Shown here: positions 17,499 through 24,755 of the stretch, one piece after another
How positions within the stretch are numbered: position 1 is the stretch's first letter
How the letters are laid out: every line of letters starts with the position of its first letter
Source: Plantactinospora sp. BC1
GTDB taxonomy: Bacteria > Actinomycetota > Actinomycetes > Mycobacteriales > Micromonosporaceae
Assembly (NCBI RefSeq): GCF_003030345.1
Contig: NZ_CP028158.1
Span: 2,666,001-2,730,000 of the forward strand
Reading direction: 5' to 3'
Length of the DNA stretch: 64,000 nt
Notes under the pieces: model-generated
The model's input: only the letters and a program-made list of their open reading frames with translations
Databases searched by the model: none
Told to the model about the DNA's origin: nothing
Translations under genes and position numbers: made by a program

Positions 17499-17857
17499 TA
17501 GACCAGCGCCTGGGCGCCGTCGGCCATCGCCTCCTCGACGAAGACCGCCGCCCCGGCGATGCGTACCCCGGGCAGCAGGTCGGACTCGCCGATCTCCCGG
17601 CGGGCGGCGCACTGGGTGCAGACCGTGACCCGGCCACTGCTCAGGATCACGTGCAGCAGCTCGGCCAGCGGTGCCGAGTGCGGCAACTCGAACTCCTCGG
17701 CCCGGCCGGGCAGCGCGAACCAGCTCGACTCGCCGGTCAGCCAGAGCGACACGTCGACCCCGGAGGCGACCGCCGTGGCGGCCACGGTGAACGCCTGCGC
17801 GCAGCGCTCCGGCGAATCCGAACCGGCGGTGACCTTGACGACCAGGGTACGAGCCAT
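17495..17857 (-). CDS. DsrE family protein
   Basis: A 120-aa DsrE/F-like protein (MARTLVVKVTAGSDSPERCAQAFTVA). The fold is found in sulfur-relay subunits, but many actinobacterial members have no known role. A C-x2-C pair (VTCTQCAARRE region) is visible near residue 80. ATG 17857 is preceded by TATGCT (17869-17864) six bases upstream. Its stop codon lies in the CTAG that ends the mobile element, so the insertion fixed the gene's 3' boundary. Confidence 0.82.
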   Translation of the reverse strand: MARTLVVKVTAGSDSPERCAQAFTVAATAVASGVDVSLWLTGESSWFALPGRAEEFELPHSAPLAELLHVILSSGRVTVCTQCAARREIGESDLLPGVRIAGAAVFVEEAMADGAQALVY

Positions 17858-17863
17858 GCCGCC

Positions 17864-17873
17864 AGCATAGGAT
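17864..17873. promoter_or_regulatory. Overlapping divergent -10 elements
   Basis: TATGCT on the minus strand (17869-17864, for DsrE) and TAGGAT on the plus strand (17868-17873, for the 34-aa ORF) share two base pairs. The two start codons are only 25 bp apart. RNA polymerase could probably occupy only one promoter at a time. Confidence 0.55.
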
Positions 17874-17882
17874 CTACCCGTC

Positions 17883-17987
17883 ATGGTTACCGAGATTGGG
17901 TTCGTCAGCCTGCTGGTCGCGGGCTTCGGCGCGCTCGCCGGTTACCTGGTGTACCTGGCAGTGAGAATTTCGAGAGGACGTTGGTGA
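17883..17987 (+). CDS. 34-aa single-span membrane peptide coupled to nitrobindin gene
   Basis: This short ORF begins MVTEIGFVSLLV and ends RISRGRW. It has one hydrophobic helix (about residues 6-26) and a positively charged tail, the profile of a small inner-membrane protein. ATG 17883 lies nine bases after TAGGAT. Its TGA overlaps the GTG of the nitrobindin gene (GTGA), which indicates translational coupling. Function unknown. Confidence 0.7.
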   Translation: MVTEIGFVSLLVAGFGALAGYLVYLAVRISRGRW

Positions 17988-18601
17988 GTGCGAGGAGTGA
18001 GCCGGGTTTGAGCGACAACCCCATTGAGCCGCCGCCGTGGCTGAACGCGCCGCCGGTCGACCCGTACCCGTACGAGGAGACGTACGACCTGCGCAAGGGG
18101 CCGGACCTGCACCCGGCGCTGCTCGGCCTGCTGCCGTACGTCGGGCTCTGGCGCGGACGGGGCCGGGGCGGATTCCCGAGCATCGAGGACTTCGACTACG
18201 CCCAGGAGATCCGGATCACCCATGACGGGCGGCCGTTCCTCTACTACGAGTCGCGGGCCTGGATCCTGGACGAGCAGAGCCGGCCGGTCCGGCCCGCCGG
18301 TCGCGAGGTGGGCTGGTGGCGGGCCGTACTCGACGCCGACGGCCGGGGCACCGACGAGCTGGAGGTCCTGCTCACCACCCCGACCGGGATCATGGAGCTG
18401 CACCTCGGCAAGGTCACCGGCACCCGGGTGGAGATCGCCACCGACGCGGTGGTGCGGAGCGCGACCGCCAAGGAGGTCACCGCCGGGCACCGGCTCTTCG
18501 GCATCGTCGAGGGGGCGCTGCTCTACGCCCAGGAGATGGCCGCGGTCGGGCATCCGCTCTCCCCGCACCTCTCCGCCCGGCTGGTCCGGGTCGGCGGCTG
18601 A
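17984..18601 (+). CDS. Nitrobindin-like heme-binding beta-barrel protein
   Basis: A 205-aa protein of the nitrobindin / THAP4-like FABP-fold family, whose studied members bind ferric heme and handle nitric oxide or peroxynitrite. Diagnostic features are the GLWRGRGRGGFP (GxWxGxG) signature near residue 52, DFDYAQEIRITHDG, LYYESRAWILDE, WWRAV and a C-terminal HPLSPHLSARL that should supply the proximal heme histidine region. GTG 17984 overlaps the small ORF stop and follows AGAGGA. A TTG at 18008 would be a shorter start. Confidence 0.88.
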   Translation: MSARSEPGLSDNPIEPPPWLNAPPVDPYPYEETYDLRKGPDLHPALLGLLPYVGLWRGRGRGGFPSIEDFDYAQEIRITHDGRPFLYYESRAWILDEQSRPVRPAGREVGWWRAVLDADGRGTDELEVLLTTPTGIMELHLGKVTGTRVEIATDAVVRSATAKEVTAGHRLFGIVEGALLYAQEMAAVGHPLSPHLSARLVRVGG

Positions 18602-18611
18602 TAGCAACCGC

Positions 18612-19472
18612 TCAGCGCGGCGGGACGGGGTAGCCGAGCAGGTCGGCGAGTACGGCGGTGTGCGGCGAGGCGGCCAGCGGCACCCCGTCGAGTTCGCGGA
18701 CCTCGGCGAGGCCGCGTACCGACGAGGTGAACCAGACCCCGTCGGCCGCCCGCAGCCCGGCGGGGGTGACCAGCCGGTGGGCCACCGGCCAGCCCAGCTC
18801 GGCGGCGTGCCGGAGCAGCCGGTCGGCGGTCACCCCGGGCAGGATCCCGGTCTGCTCCGCCGGCACGGTGCGCAGTTCCCCGCCGGTCAGCCAGACCAGG
18901 TTGGCGGTCGGCCCCTCCAGGGCGCACCCGTCGGTCGAGGTCCAGAGCACGTCGTCCACGCCGTTGCCGGCGGCCCAGCGCCGGGCGGCCTCGCTCAGCC
19001 CGTACGACGTGGTTTTGAGCCCGCCGAGCAGCCACGGCCGGTCGTTGCGGGCGTCGGCGGCGATCCCGAGCGGCAGGGTCGCGACCCGGATGCCGTCCCG
19101 CCGGGCCCGCCGGGCGGCGGCCGGCACCCGGGAGAGGGTGGCGTAGACGGTCGGTTCGGTGCCGCCCTCCGGTCCCCGGGTGCAGACCAGCCGCAGCGCC
19201 CCCTCGGTGTCGACCGGCCAGCCGGCGCAGGCGGTGTCGAGCAGGCCGCGCAGTTCGTCGGGGTGCGGCAGTGGCAGCTCCAGTGCCGCCGCCGAGCGGG
19301 TCAGCCGGGCCAGGTGCTCCCGGACCAGCCAGGGGCGGCCGGCCCGGACGTGCATCGTCTCGAAGAGCCCGTCACCCCGGAGTACGCCCCGGTCGTCGGC
19401 CCGGACCACCGGCTCGCCGGCCGGCACCACCCCCCGGCCCAGTACGGCGACGACCGGCTGCTCGCTCGACAT
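18612..19472 (-). CDS. pabC: Class IV PLP aminotransferase / aminodeoxychorismate lyase
   Basis: A 286-aa fold-type IV PLP enzyme. PabC converts 4-amino-4-deoxychorismate to p-aminobenzoate for folate synthesis; branched-chain or D-amino acid aminotransferase activity is the alternative. Seen motifs are RGVLRGDGLFETMHV, the PLP lysine in GGLKTTSYG near residue 150, DGCALEGPTANL and TGILPGVTADRLL. The neighbour YgfZ is folate-dependent, which fits PabC. ATG 19472 follows TACCCT (19485-19480) by seven bases. Confidence 0.85.
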   Translation of the reverse strand: MSSEQPVVAVLGRGVVPAGEPVVRADDRGVLRGDGLFETMHVRAGRPWLVREHLARLTRSAAALELPLPHPDELRGLLDTACAGWPVDTEGALRLVCTRGPEGGTEPTVYATLSRVPAAARRARRDGIRVATLPLGIAADARNDRPWLLGGLKTTSYGLSEAARRWAAGNGVDDVLWTSTDGCALEGPTANLVWLTGGELRTVPAEQTGILPGVTADRLLRHAAELGWPVAHRLVTPAGLRAADGVWFTSSVRGLAEVRELDGVPLAASPHTAVLADLLGYPVPPR

Positions 19473-19530
19473 CCCGCCGAGGGTAGCCGCCGAGGAGCCG
19501 GCCCTCGCCGAGGCGCACTATGCTTTGTCG

Positions 19531-19962
19531 GTGTCGGAATCGTCACTTGCGGAGATGCTGCGTTCCCGCGGACTGCGGTTGACGGCGCAGCGGCAGCTGG
19601 TCCTCGAAGCCGTGCTGGAGCTCGGGCACGCCACGCCCGAGCAGGTGCACTCGGCGGTCCGCGAGGTCGCGGCCGGAGTGAACATCACCACGATCTACCG
19701 GACCCTGGAACTACTCGAACGCCTCGGGCTTGTTACCCATACGCACCTGTCCCACGGGTCGCCGACGTACCACGCCGCGGGTGAGGACACCCACGTGCAC
19801 CTGGTCTGCCGGGTCTGCGGGGCGGTGGACGAGGTCGATCCGGAGATCTTCGGCCCGCTCTGCGAGAAGCTGGCGGCCGAGCGGGGCTTCCAGGTCGACA
19901 TCGGGCACGTGGCGCTCTTCGGCGTCTGCGGGCGGAGCGACTGCGAGGAGCGGCGAGAATGA
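19531..19962 (+). CDS. Fur family metal-dependent repressor
   Basis: A 143-aa Fur-family regulator. The winged helix covers about residues 8-80 (RLTAQRQLVLEAV, TTIYRTLELLERLGLV). The metal/dimer region has HVHLVCRVCG and a second C-x4-C pair (FGVCGRSDCEE), four cysteines for structural zinc. I cannot say whether it is Fur, Zur or PerR. GTG 19531 lies six bases after TATGCT (19519-19524), a leaderless start. It overlaps ygfZ by ATGA. Confidence 0.93.
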   Translation: MSESSLAEMLRSRGLRLTAQRQLVLEAVLELGHATPEQVHSAVREVAAGVNITTIYRTLELLERLGLVTHTHLSHGSPTYHAAGEDTHVHLVCRVCGAVDEVDPEIFGPLCEKLAAERGFQVDIGHVALFGVCGRSDCEERRE

Positions 19963-21071
19963 TCGACATCGCGGGTGCGGTGGCCGTCGAGGCGATCGAC
20001 GAGCAGAGCCGGGACCAGCCGGAGCCGGAACACGCCGCGGCCGGGGTACGCCCGGTGGCCGCGCACTACGGCGACCCGATCCGCGAGCAGCGGCTGCTCG
20101 CCACCGACGTCGGCCTGGTCGACCGGTCGCACCGGGGGGTGATCGCCGTCCCCGGGGCCGAGCGGGCGAGCTGGCTGCACACCCTGACCAGCCAGCATCT
20201 CGGCTCGATCGCCGCCGGCCAGGGCACCGAGCTGCTGGTCCTCTCCCCGCACGGGCATGTCGAGCAGCACGCCATGGTCGCCGAGGACGGCGAGACCACC
20301 TGGCTGGACACCGAGCCCGGCGACACCGGCGGCCTGCTGAGCTATCTGGAGAAGATGCGTTTCTTCACCCCGGTCGACCCCCGGGACGTCACCGCCGACT
20401 GGGCGCTGCTCTCCCTGGTCGGTCCGCGCGCCACCGAGGCGGTCGCCGCGCTCGGCGTCACCGGGCTGGTCGAACCGGACCTGCTCGGGGTGCCGGGTCC
20501 GAAGTTCGCCGCCGGCTCCGTGCCGCCCCGGCCGACCGTCGTGTACGACGTACGCGCGCTGCCCGGCGGCGGCTGGGCGCGTCGGGTCCGGCTCGGTGTC
20601 GACCTGCTGGTGCCCCGGCCGAGCCTGCCGGAGGTGGTCGGCACGCTGACCGCCGCCGGCACACCGGTCGCCGGACTGTGGGCGTACGAGGCGGTGCGGG
20701 TGGCGCAGCGGCTGCCCCGGGTCGGCTTCGAGACCGACCACCGGACCATTCCGGCCGAGGTGGGGTTGGTGGCTCCGGCCGTACACCTCGACAAGGGCTG
20801 TTACCGGGGGCAGGAGACGGTGGCCCGGGTGCACAACCTCGGCCGCCCGCCGCGCCGGCTGGCGCTGCTGCACCTCGACGGGGTGACCACCGACCAGCTT
20901 CCGGCGGCGGGTGCCCCGGTGACCGTCGACGGGCGTACGGTCGGCTTCGTCGGTACGGCGGTCCGGCACTTCGAGCTGGGCCCGGTCGCGCTCGCCGTGC
21001 TGAAGCGGTCGGTACCGGACGACGCGGCGCTGCTGGTCGAGGGGCAGGCCGCGGCGATCGACCCGGAGTGA
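19959..21071 (+). CDS. ygfZ: YgfZ/GcvT folate-binding Fe-S cluster protein
   Basis: A 370-aa YgfZ protein that uses tetrahydrofolate to support assembly or repair of iron-sulfur enzymes. The signature KGCYRGQE (near residue 287) is present, as are GLVDRSHRGVIAVPG and WLHTLTSQ. ATG 19959 overlaps the Fur stop, so the two are co-translated; the pairing with a Fur regulator fits iron-linked control. Confidence 0.93.
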   Translation: MIDIAGAVAVEAIDEQSRDQPEPEHAAAGVRPVAAHYGDPIREQRLLATDVGLVDRSHRGVIAVPGAERASWLHTLTSQHLGSIAAGQGTELLVLSPHGHVEQHAMVAEDGETTWLDTEPGDTGGLLSYLEKMRFFTPVDPRDVTADWALLSLVGPRATEAVAALGVTGLVEPDLLGVPGPKFAAGSVPPRPTVVYDVRALPGGGWARRVRLGVDLLVPRPSLPEVVGTLTAAGTPVAGLWAYEAVRVAQRLPRVGFETDHRTIPAEVGLVAPAVHLDKGCYRGQETVARVHNLGRPPRRLALLHLDGVTTDQLPAAGAPVTVDGRTVGFVGTAVRHFELGPVALAVLKRSVPDDAALLVEGQAAAIDPE

Positions 21072-21100
21072 CCGGGCGCCGCCTCGGCTAGGATCCCGGC

Positions 21101-21937
21101 ATGACGGGCACCTTGATCACGGTCGCGCCGACCGGGGCGGAGTCGGCGAAGGCGGAGGTTCCGGCGCTGCCGGTCACCCTCGACGAGCTGGTGGTCACCG
21201 CCAAGGAGTGCGAGGCGCTCGGCGCGGCGGTGATCCACGTGCACATCCGGGACGACGAGGCCCGGCCCACCCTCGACCCGGGTCGGCTGCGGGAGACCGT
21301 CGCCGCGCTGCGCGAGAGTACCGAGCTGATCGTGCAGCTCTCCACCGGTGGCGCGGTCACCGATCCGGAGGCGGACCGGCTGGCCGTGCTCGACGCCGAT
21401 CCGGAGATGGCCTCCTGCACCATGGGTACGGTCAACTTCGGCGACGACGTCTTCCTCAACCGTTGGGCGTTCATCGTCGACCTGCACACCCGGATGCAGG
21501 ACCGGGGCGTCGTGCCGGAGTACGAGATCTTCGACCTCGGCCACCTGGCCGCGCTGCGCCGGCTGCTCGACCGGTACGGCCTGCCGGCCGGCGGGCACGT
21601 GCACGTCGACTTCGTGATGGGGGTGCCGGGCGGCATGCCGGGCAGCACCGAGGCGCTGGTCGCCTGTGCCCAGGCGCTGCGGGACCTGCCGGCGGGGACG
21701 ACGTTCTCGGCGACCGGCATCGGCCGGAGCACCATCCCGGTGATGCTCGCCTCGGTCTCGGCCGGCGGGCACCTGCGGGTCGGCATGGAGGACACCATCA
21801 GCTACGCCAAGGGGCGTCCGGTGGAGTCGAACATGCAACTGGTGGCCCGGGCGGTCGGGCTGGCGCAGCTCGCCCAGCGTCCGCCGCTGACCCCGGCGCA
21901 GGCGCGGGAGCTGTTGGGACTCGCGGCACAGCGCTGA
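21101..21937 (+). CDS. BKACE family 3-keto-5-aminohexanoate cleavage-type enzyme
   Basis: A 278-aa BKACE (formerly DUF849) enzyme. Family members use a divalent metal to condense beta-keto acids with acetyl-CoA. The metal-binding H-x-H is in IHVHIRDDE near residue 47; other family features are LIVQLSTGGAV, GTVNFGDDVFLN, PEYEIFDLGHL and a glycine-rich GVPGGMPGS. The specific substrate is undetermined. ATG 21101 follows TAGGAT (21089-21094) by six bases. Confidence 0.9.
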   Translation: MTGTLITVAPTGAESAKAEVPALPVTLDELVVTAKECEALGAAVIHVHIRDDEARPTLDPGRLRETVAALRESTELIVQLSTGGAVTDPEADRLAVLDADPEMASCTMGTVNFGDDVFLNRWAFIVDLHTRMQDRGVVPEYEIFDLGHLAALRRLLDRYGLPAGGHVHVDFVMGVPGGMPGSTEALVACAQALRDLPAGTTFSATGIGRSTIPVMLASVSAGGHLRVGMEDTISYAKGRPVESNMQLVARAVGLAQLAQRPPLTPAQARELLGLAAQR

Positions 21938-21943
21938 GGGGCG

Positions 21944-21965
21944 CCGGGCCGGTACGCCGGCCCGG
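21944..21965. terminator. Hairpin between BKACE and asparaginase genes
   Basis: CCGGGCCGG (21944-21952) pairs perfectly with 21957-21965 around a TACG tetraloop. It is 7 bp after the BKACE stop and just before the next -10 (21970). Confidence 0.6.
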
Positions 21966-21983
21966 TGGGTACCGTCCGCGACC

Positions 21984-22946
21984 ATGGGCGAGATCTACGA
22001 CGGCGGCGTACCGCTGGTGGAGGCGGTCCGGTCGGGCTTCGTGGAGTCCGTGCACCGGGGTTCCGTGGTAGTGCTGGACGCGGCCGGGTCGGTGCGGGCC
22101 GGGGCGGGCGACATCCGGGGGCCGGTCTTTCCGAGGTCGTCGAACAAGCCGCTCCAGGCGATCGGGATGCTCCGGGCCGGGCTGCCGCTGGCCGGTGCCG
22201 ACCTGGCCGTCGCCTGCGCCAGCCACCACGGCGAGGACGTGCACGTCGACCGGGTCGCTGCGCTGCTGCGGCGTACCGGGCTGACCGAGTCGGCGTTGCG
22301 CTGCCCGCCGGACCTGCCGCTGTCGGAGTCGGCCCGGGTCGCCCTGCTGCGGGCCGGCGGTGGGCCGTCCCGGCTCCGGATGAACTGCTCCGGCAAGCAC
22401 GTCGGGATGCTGCTCGCCTGTCAGGCGGCGGGCTGGCCGGTGGCGGAGTACTGGCAGCCCGAGCACCCGCTCCAGCGGGTGATCACGGCCGCGATCGAGG
22501 AGTTCACCGGCGAGCCGGCCGCGGCGGTCGGTGTCGACGGCTGCGGGGCGCCGCTGCTCGCGGTTTCGCTGACCGGGCTCGCCCGGGCGTACCTCCGGCT
22601 GGTCTCGGCGGAGCCGGGCTCGGTGGCCCGGACGGTCGCGGACGCGATGCGGGCGTACCCGGAGATGGTCGCCGGCACCGACGACCAGGCGTACGACACC
22701 CGGTTGATGGCCGCGATCCCCGGGCTGCTCGCCAAGAGCGGCGCGGAGGGGGTGCTCGCGGTGGCGGTGCCCAGGGTCGGCGCGGTGGCGGCGAAGATCG
22801 ACGACGGTGCGTCGCGTGGCCGGATGCCGGTGCTGGTCTCGGCGTTGCGCCGGCTGTCGGTGGAGGCCCCGATCCTCGACGAGCTGGCCGAGTTGCCGCT
22901 GCACGGCGGTGGCGAGGTGGTCGGCGCGGTACGCGCCCGCTGGTGA
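21984..22946 (+). CDS. Asparaginase II family protein
   Basis: A 320-aa protein of the thermolabile L-asparaginase II family (hydrolysis of asparagine to aspartate and ammonia). Family blocks seen are FPRSSNKPLQAIGML, ACASHHGED, MNCSGKHVGMLLAC and GVDGCGAPLLAV. ATG 21984 lies eight bases after TACCGT (21970-21975). It is not a classical type I/II ansB-like enzyme; it lacks that GGTIA signature, as expected for this family. Confidence 0.9.
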   Translation: MGEIYDGGVPLVEAVRSGFVESVHRGSVVVLDAAGSVRAGAGDIRGPVFPRSSNKPLQAIGMLRAGLPLAGADLAVACASHHGEDVHVDRVAALLRRTGLTESALRCPPDLPLSESARVALLRAGGGPSRLRMNCSGKHVGMLLACQAAGWPVAEYWQPEHPLQRVITAAIEEFTGEPAAAVGVDGCGAPLLAVSLTGLARAYLRLVSAEPGSVARTVADAMRAYPEMVAGTDDQAYDTRLMAAIPGLLAKSGAEGVLAVAVPRVGAVAAKIDDGASRGRMPVLVSALRRLSVEAPILDELAELPLHGGGEVVGAVRARW

Positions 22947-23018
22947 CCGGGCCGGCGCGGTGCACGCCCGCTTGTGTAGTGACGTCGACTGAGACGCCGC
23001 TAACTATTGCTAACTTTC

Positions 23019-23060
23019 GCAAGCATTCTGCTTGCAGGAGCAAGCGCGGCTGGCTACCGT
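23019..23060 (+). promoter_or_regulatory. Promoter and probable operator of the XRE-hbhA operon
   Basis: GCAAGC-ATTCT-GCTTGC (23019-23035) is an inverted repeat, with a third GCAAGC at 23040. It overlaps the -35 TTGCAG (23032-23037), which is exactly 17 bp from -10 TACCGT (23055-23060). The predicted transcript starts at ATG 23067. The arrangement suggests autorepression by the XRE protein. Confidence 0.65.
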
Positions 23061-23066
23061 CGAGTC

Positions 23067-23711
23067 ATGGCCAATCCGAAGGACCTTCCGCGGGACATCG
23101 GCGGGTTCATCCGTGACCTGCGCCGCAACGCGAAGATCTCGTTGCGGCAGCTGGCCGAGCAGGCCGGGGTGAGCAACCCCTACCTGAGCCAGATCGAGCG
23201 TGGGCTGCGCAAGCCGAGCGCCGAGGTGCTCCAGCAGCTCGCCAGCGCCCTGCGGGTCTCCACCCCGGCGATGTACCTCCGGGCCGGGCTGCTCGACGAC
23301 CGTGAGGGGCAGGGCGTGCTCGCCGCCATCGCGGCCGATCCGGACCTGACGATGCCGCAGAAGCAGTCGCTGAGCCAGATCTACGAGACGTTCCGCCGGG
23401 AGAACCTCCGGCACGCGGACGTACCGGCCGAGCCCGGCACCACCGCTCCGGCCGCCGAGCCCGGTACCACCGACTCCGCCGACGTGGTGGGCCCGACGTC
23501 CGTCGGCCGGAACCCGGCGGAGGCCGTACTCGAATCGGTGGCGGTGACCGAGGCGGGTGCCGCCGCCGCACCACCGACCGAGGCCCGGCCCGGCGCGCAA
23601 TCCACGCCACCGGCCACACCGACCAGGAGGACCGCCCGGAAGGCGGTCAAGAAGGCCGCGCCGTCGACCCCGACGGTCACCCCGGCCTCTGACGAGGAGG
23701 AACAGTCATGA
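23067..23711 (+). CDS. XRE-family regulator upstream of HbhA-like protein
   Basis: A 214-aa protein. An N-terminal helix-turn-helix (about residues 12-70: LRRNAKISLRQLAEQAG, NPYLSQIERGLRKPS) is followed by a helical segment and a long low-complexity Ala/Pro/Thr tail with Lys/Arg-rich stretches (RRTARKAVKKAAP). Mycobacteria have an XRE gene immediately upstream of hbhA (Rv0474-Rv0475), so order supports orthology, though the tail is longer here. The ATG has a leaderless -10 six bases upstream. Overlaps the next gene by ATGA. Confidence 0.88.
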   Translation: MANPKDLPRDIGGFIRDLRRNAKISLRQLAEQAGVSNPYLSQIERGLRKPSAEVLQQLASALRVSTPAMYLRAGLLDDREGQGVLAAIAADPDLTMPQKQSLSQIYETFRRENLRHADVPAEPGTTAPAAEPGTTDSADVVGPTSVGRNPAEAVLESVAVTEAGAAAAPPTEARPGAQSTPPATPTRRTARKAVKKAAPSTPTVTPASDEEEQS

Positions 23712-24340
23712 CCCAGCCCCGAACCGCCCGGATCCCCGCCCCGCTCTACGCGGTGGCCGGTGCCGGCGAGCTCGCATACCAGCAGTTGCGCCGGCTGCCC
23801 GCCGTGGTCAGCGGTCTCGGTGACGAGGCCACCCGCTCCGAGCTGCGGGAGAAGGCCGTGACCACCACCGCCGAGCTGCGCGAGAAGGCCGTACTGACGC
23901 TGCGCAACGCCAACTCCGGCGCGGCGAACCTGCGGCACCGCGCCACCAACCGCGAGCTGGACCTCGACGGGCTGCGGGAGGCGACCATCCGCAACGCGGC
24001 GGTGGTGGTGGCCGGCGCCCAGGCCGCGCAGGAGCGGGCCATCGCCGTCTACGGCGACCTCGTCGCCCGGGGCGAGCGGGTGGTCGGTTCCGGCGTGGTG
24101 CAGGCCGCCGACACCGTCAACGCCGACATGGTCGCCACCGAGACCCCGGCGGTGACCGCTGCCGGGCAGCCGGCGCTGAGCACCACCCCGCCCGAGGTCG
24201 TCGAGCAGGTCAAGGAGGTCGCCGCGGCGACCGAGGCGGCCGAGGCGACCCCGGCGAAGACCCCCGCGGTGAAGCGTCGCCCGGCGGCGAAGTCGACCCG
24301 TCCGGCGGCCAAGCGCACCCGGCCGGCGGCCGACAAGTAG
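23708..24340 (+). CDS. Heparin-binding hemagglutinin-like (HbhA-like) protein
   Basis: A 210-aa helical protein. The N-terminal portion (APLYAVAGAGELAYQQLRRLP) and coiled-coil middle (SELREKAVTTTAELREKAV) match HbhA-like proteins. The C-terminus is a Lys/Ala/Pro tail (AAKSTRPAAKRTRPAADK) like the segment that binds sulfated polysaccharides in mycobacterial HbhA. In a soil actinomycete, adhesion or a cell-envelope or chromosome-associated role is equally plausible. No signal peptide is present, as in HbhA. Confidence 0.8.
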   Translation: MTQPRTARIPAPLYAVAGAGELAYQQLRRLPAVVSGLGDEATRSELREKAVTTTAELREKAVLTLRNANSGAANLRHRATNRELDLDGLREATIRNAAVVVAGAQAAQERAIAVYGDLVARGERVVGSGVVQAADTVNADMVATETPAVTAAGQPALSTTPPEVVEQVKEVAAATEAAEATPAKTPAVKRRPAAKSTRPAAKRTRPAADK

Positions 24341-24375
24341 TCGCCCGCGACCGACGACCGGTCGCCGAGCCAAGG

Positions 24376-24425
24376 CCGGTGACCTCGGGTGGGTGCGCCA
24401 AGTGGCACGTACCCGGGGTCACCGG
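24376..24425. terminator. Extended compound hairpin after hbhA-like gene
   Basis: CCGGTGACC (24376-24384) pairs with GGTCACCGG (24417-24425). Inside it, CGGGT pairs with ACCCG and GTGC with GCAC, giving nested stems around a GCCAAGTG loop. It ends three bases before the TAAGCT -10 of the next gene, so termination and control of that promoter are both possible. Confidence 0.6.
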
Positions 24426-24440
24426 CATAAGCTTTCCGCC

Positions 24441-24755
24441 ATGGGCACAGCCGCGCCGCTCTTCTTCGACGACGTCGTCTTCATCATCAACCTGGTGCTG
24501 ATCGTCTTCGCCCTCGTGATCCAGGGCGTCGCGCTCGTGCACTGCATCACCCAACGCTCCGACGCCTTCCCGGCGATCGGCACCCTCCCCAAGGGAGCCT
24601 GGGTCGCCATCCTGGCCGTCTGCCTGGTGCTCACCCTGCTGCTCTACCGGCCGCTCAGCCTCTTCGCGCTGATCGGCATCGCGGCAGCGTTGATCTATCT
24701 GCTCGACGTCCGGGTCGGGCTGCGCGACCTGACCGACGGCAAAGGCTTCTGGTGA
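24441..24755 (+). CDS. DUF2516 family membrane protein
   Basis: A 104-aa protein with about three membrane helices (FIINLVLIVFALVIQGVALV, AWVAILAVCLVLTLLLY, LFALIGIAAALIYLLDV) and the conserved LRDLTDGKGFW-like C-terminus. DUF2516 proteins lie downstream of hbhA in mycobacteria (Rv0476), matching this layout. ATG 24441 follows TAAGCT (24428-24433) by seven bases. Function unknown. Confidence 0.85.
   Translation: MGTAAPLFFDDVVFIINLVLIVFALVIQGVALVHCITQRSDAFPAIGTLPKGAWVAILAVCLVLTLLLYRPLSLFALIGIAAALIYLLDVRVGLRDLTDGKGFW

Larger units (their letters stand above)
17013..17521. repeat. 25-bp direct repeats flanking the 17037-17498 element
   Basis: The 25-bp sequence at 17013-17037 (AGTAGACCGGCGCCTGGGCG...) recurs at 17497-17521 with one mismatch. 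The right copy is the 3' end of the DsrE gene; the left copy lies outside any gene. The element lies precisely between them. The pair could be a long target-site duplication or traces of recombination. Confidence 0.65.

Noticed and set aside
17051-17983. Long N-terminal extension of the nitrobindin frame through the mobile element and DsrE
   Set aside because: The extension is composed of repeat-derived and antisense sequence; the family start and the GTGA overlap place the start at 17984.
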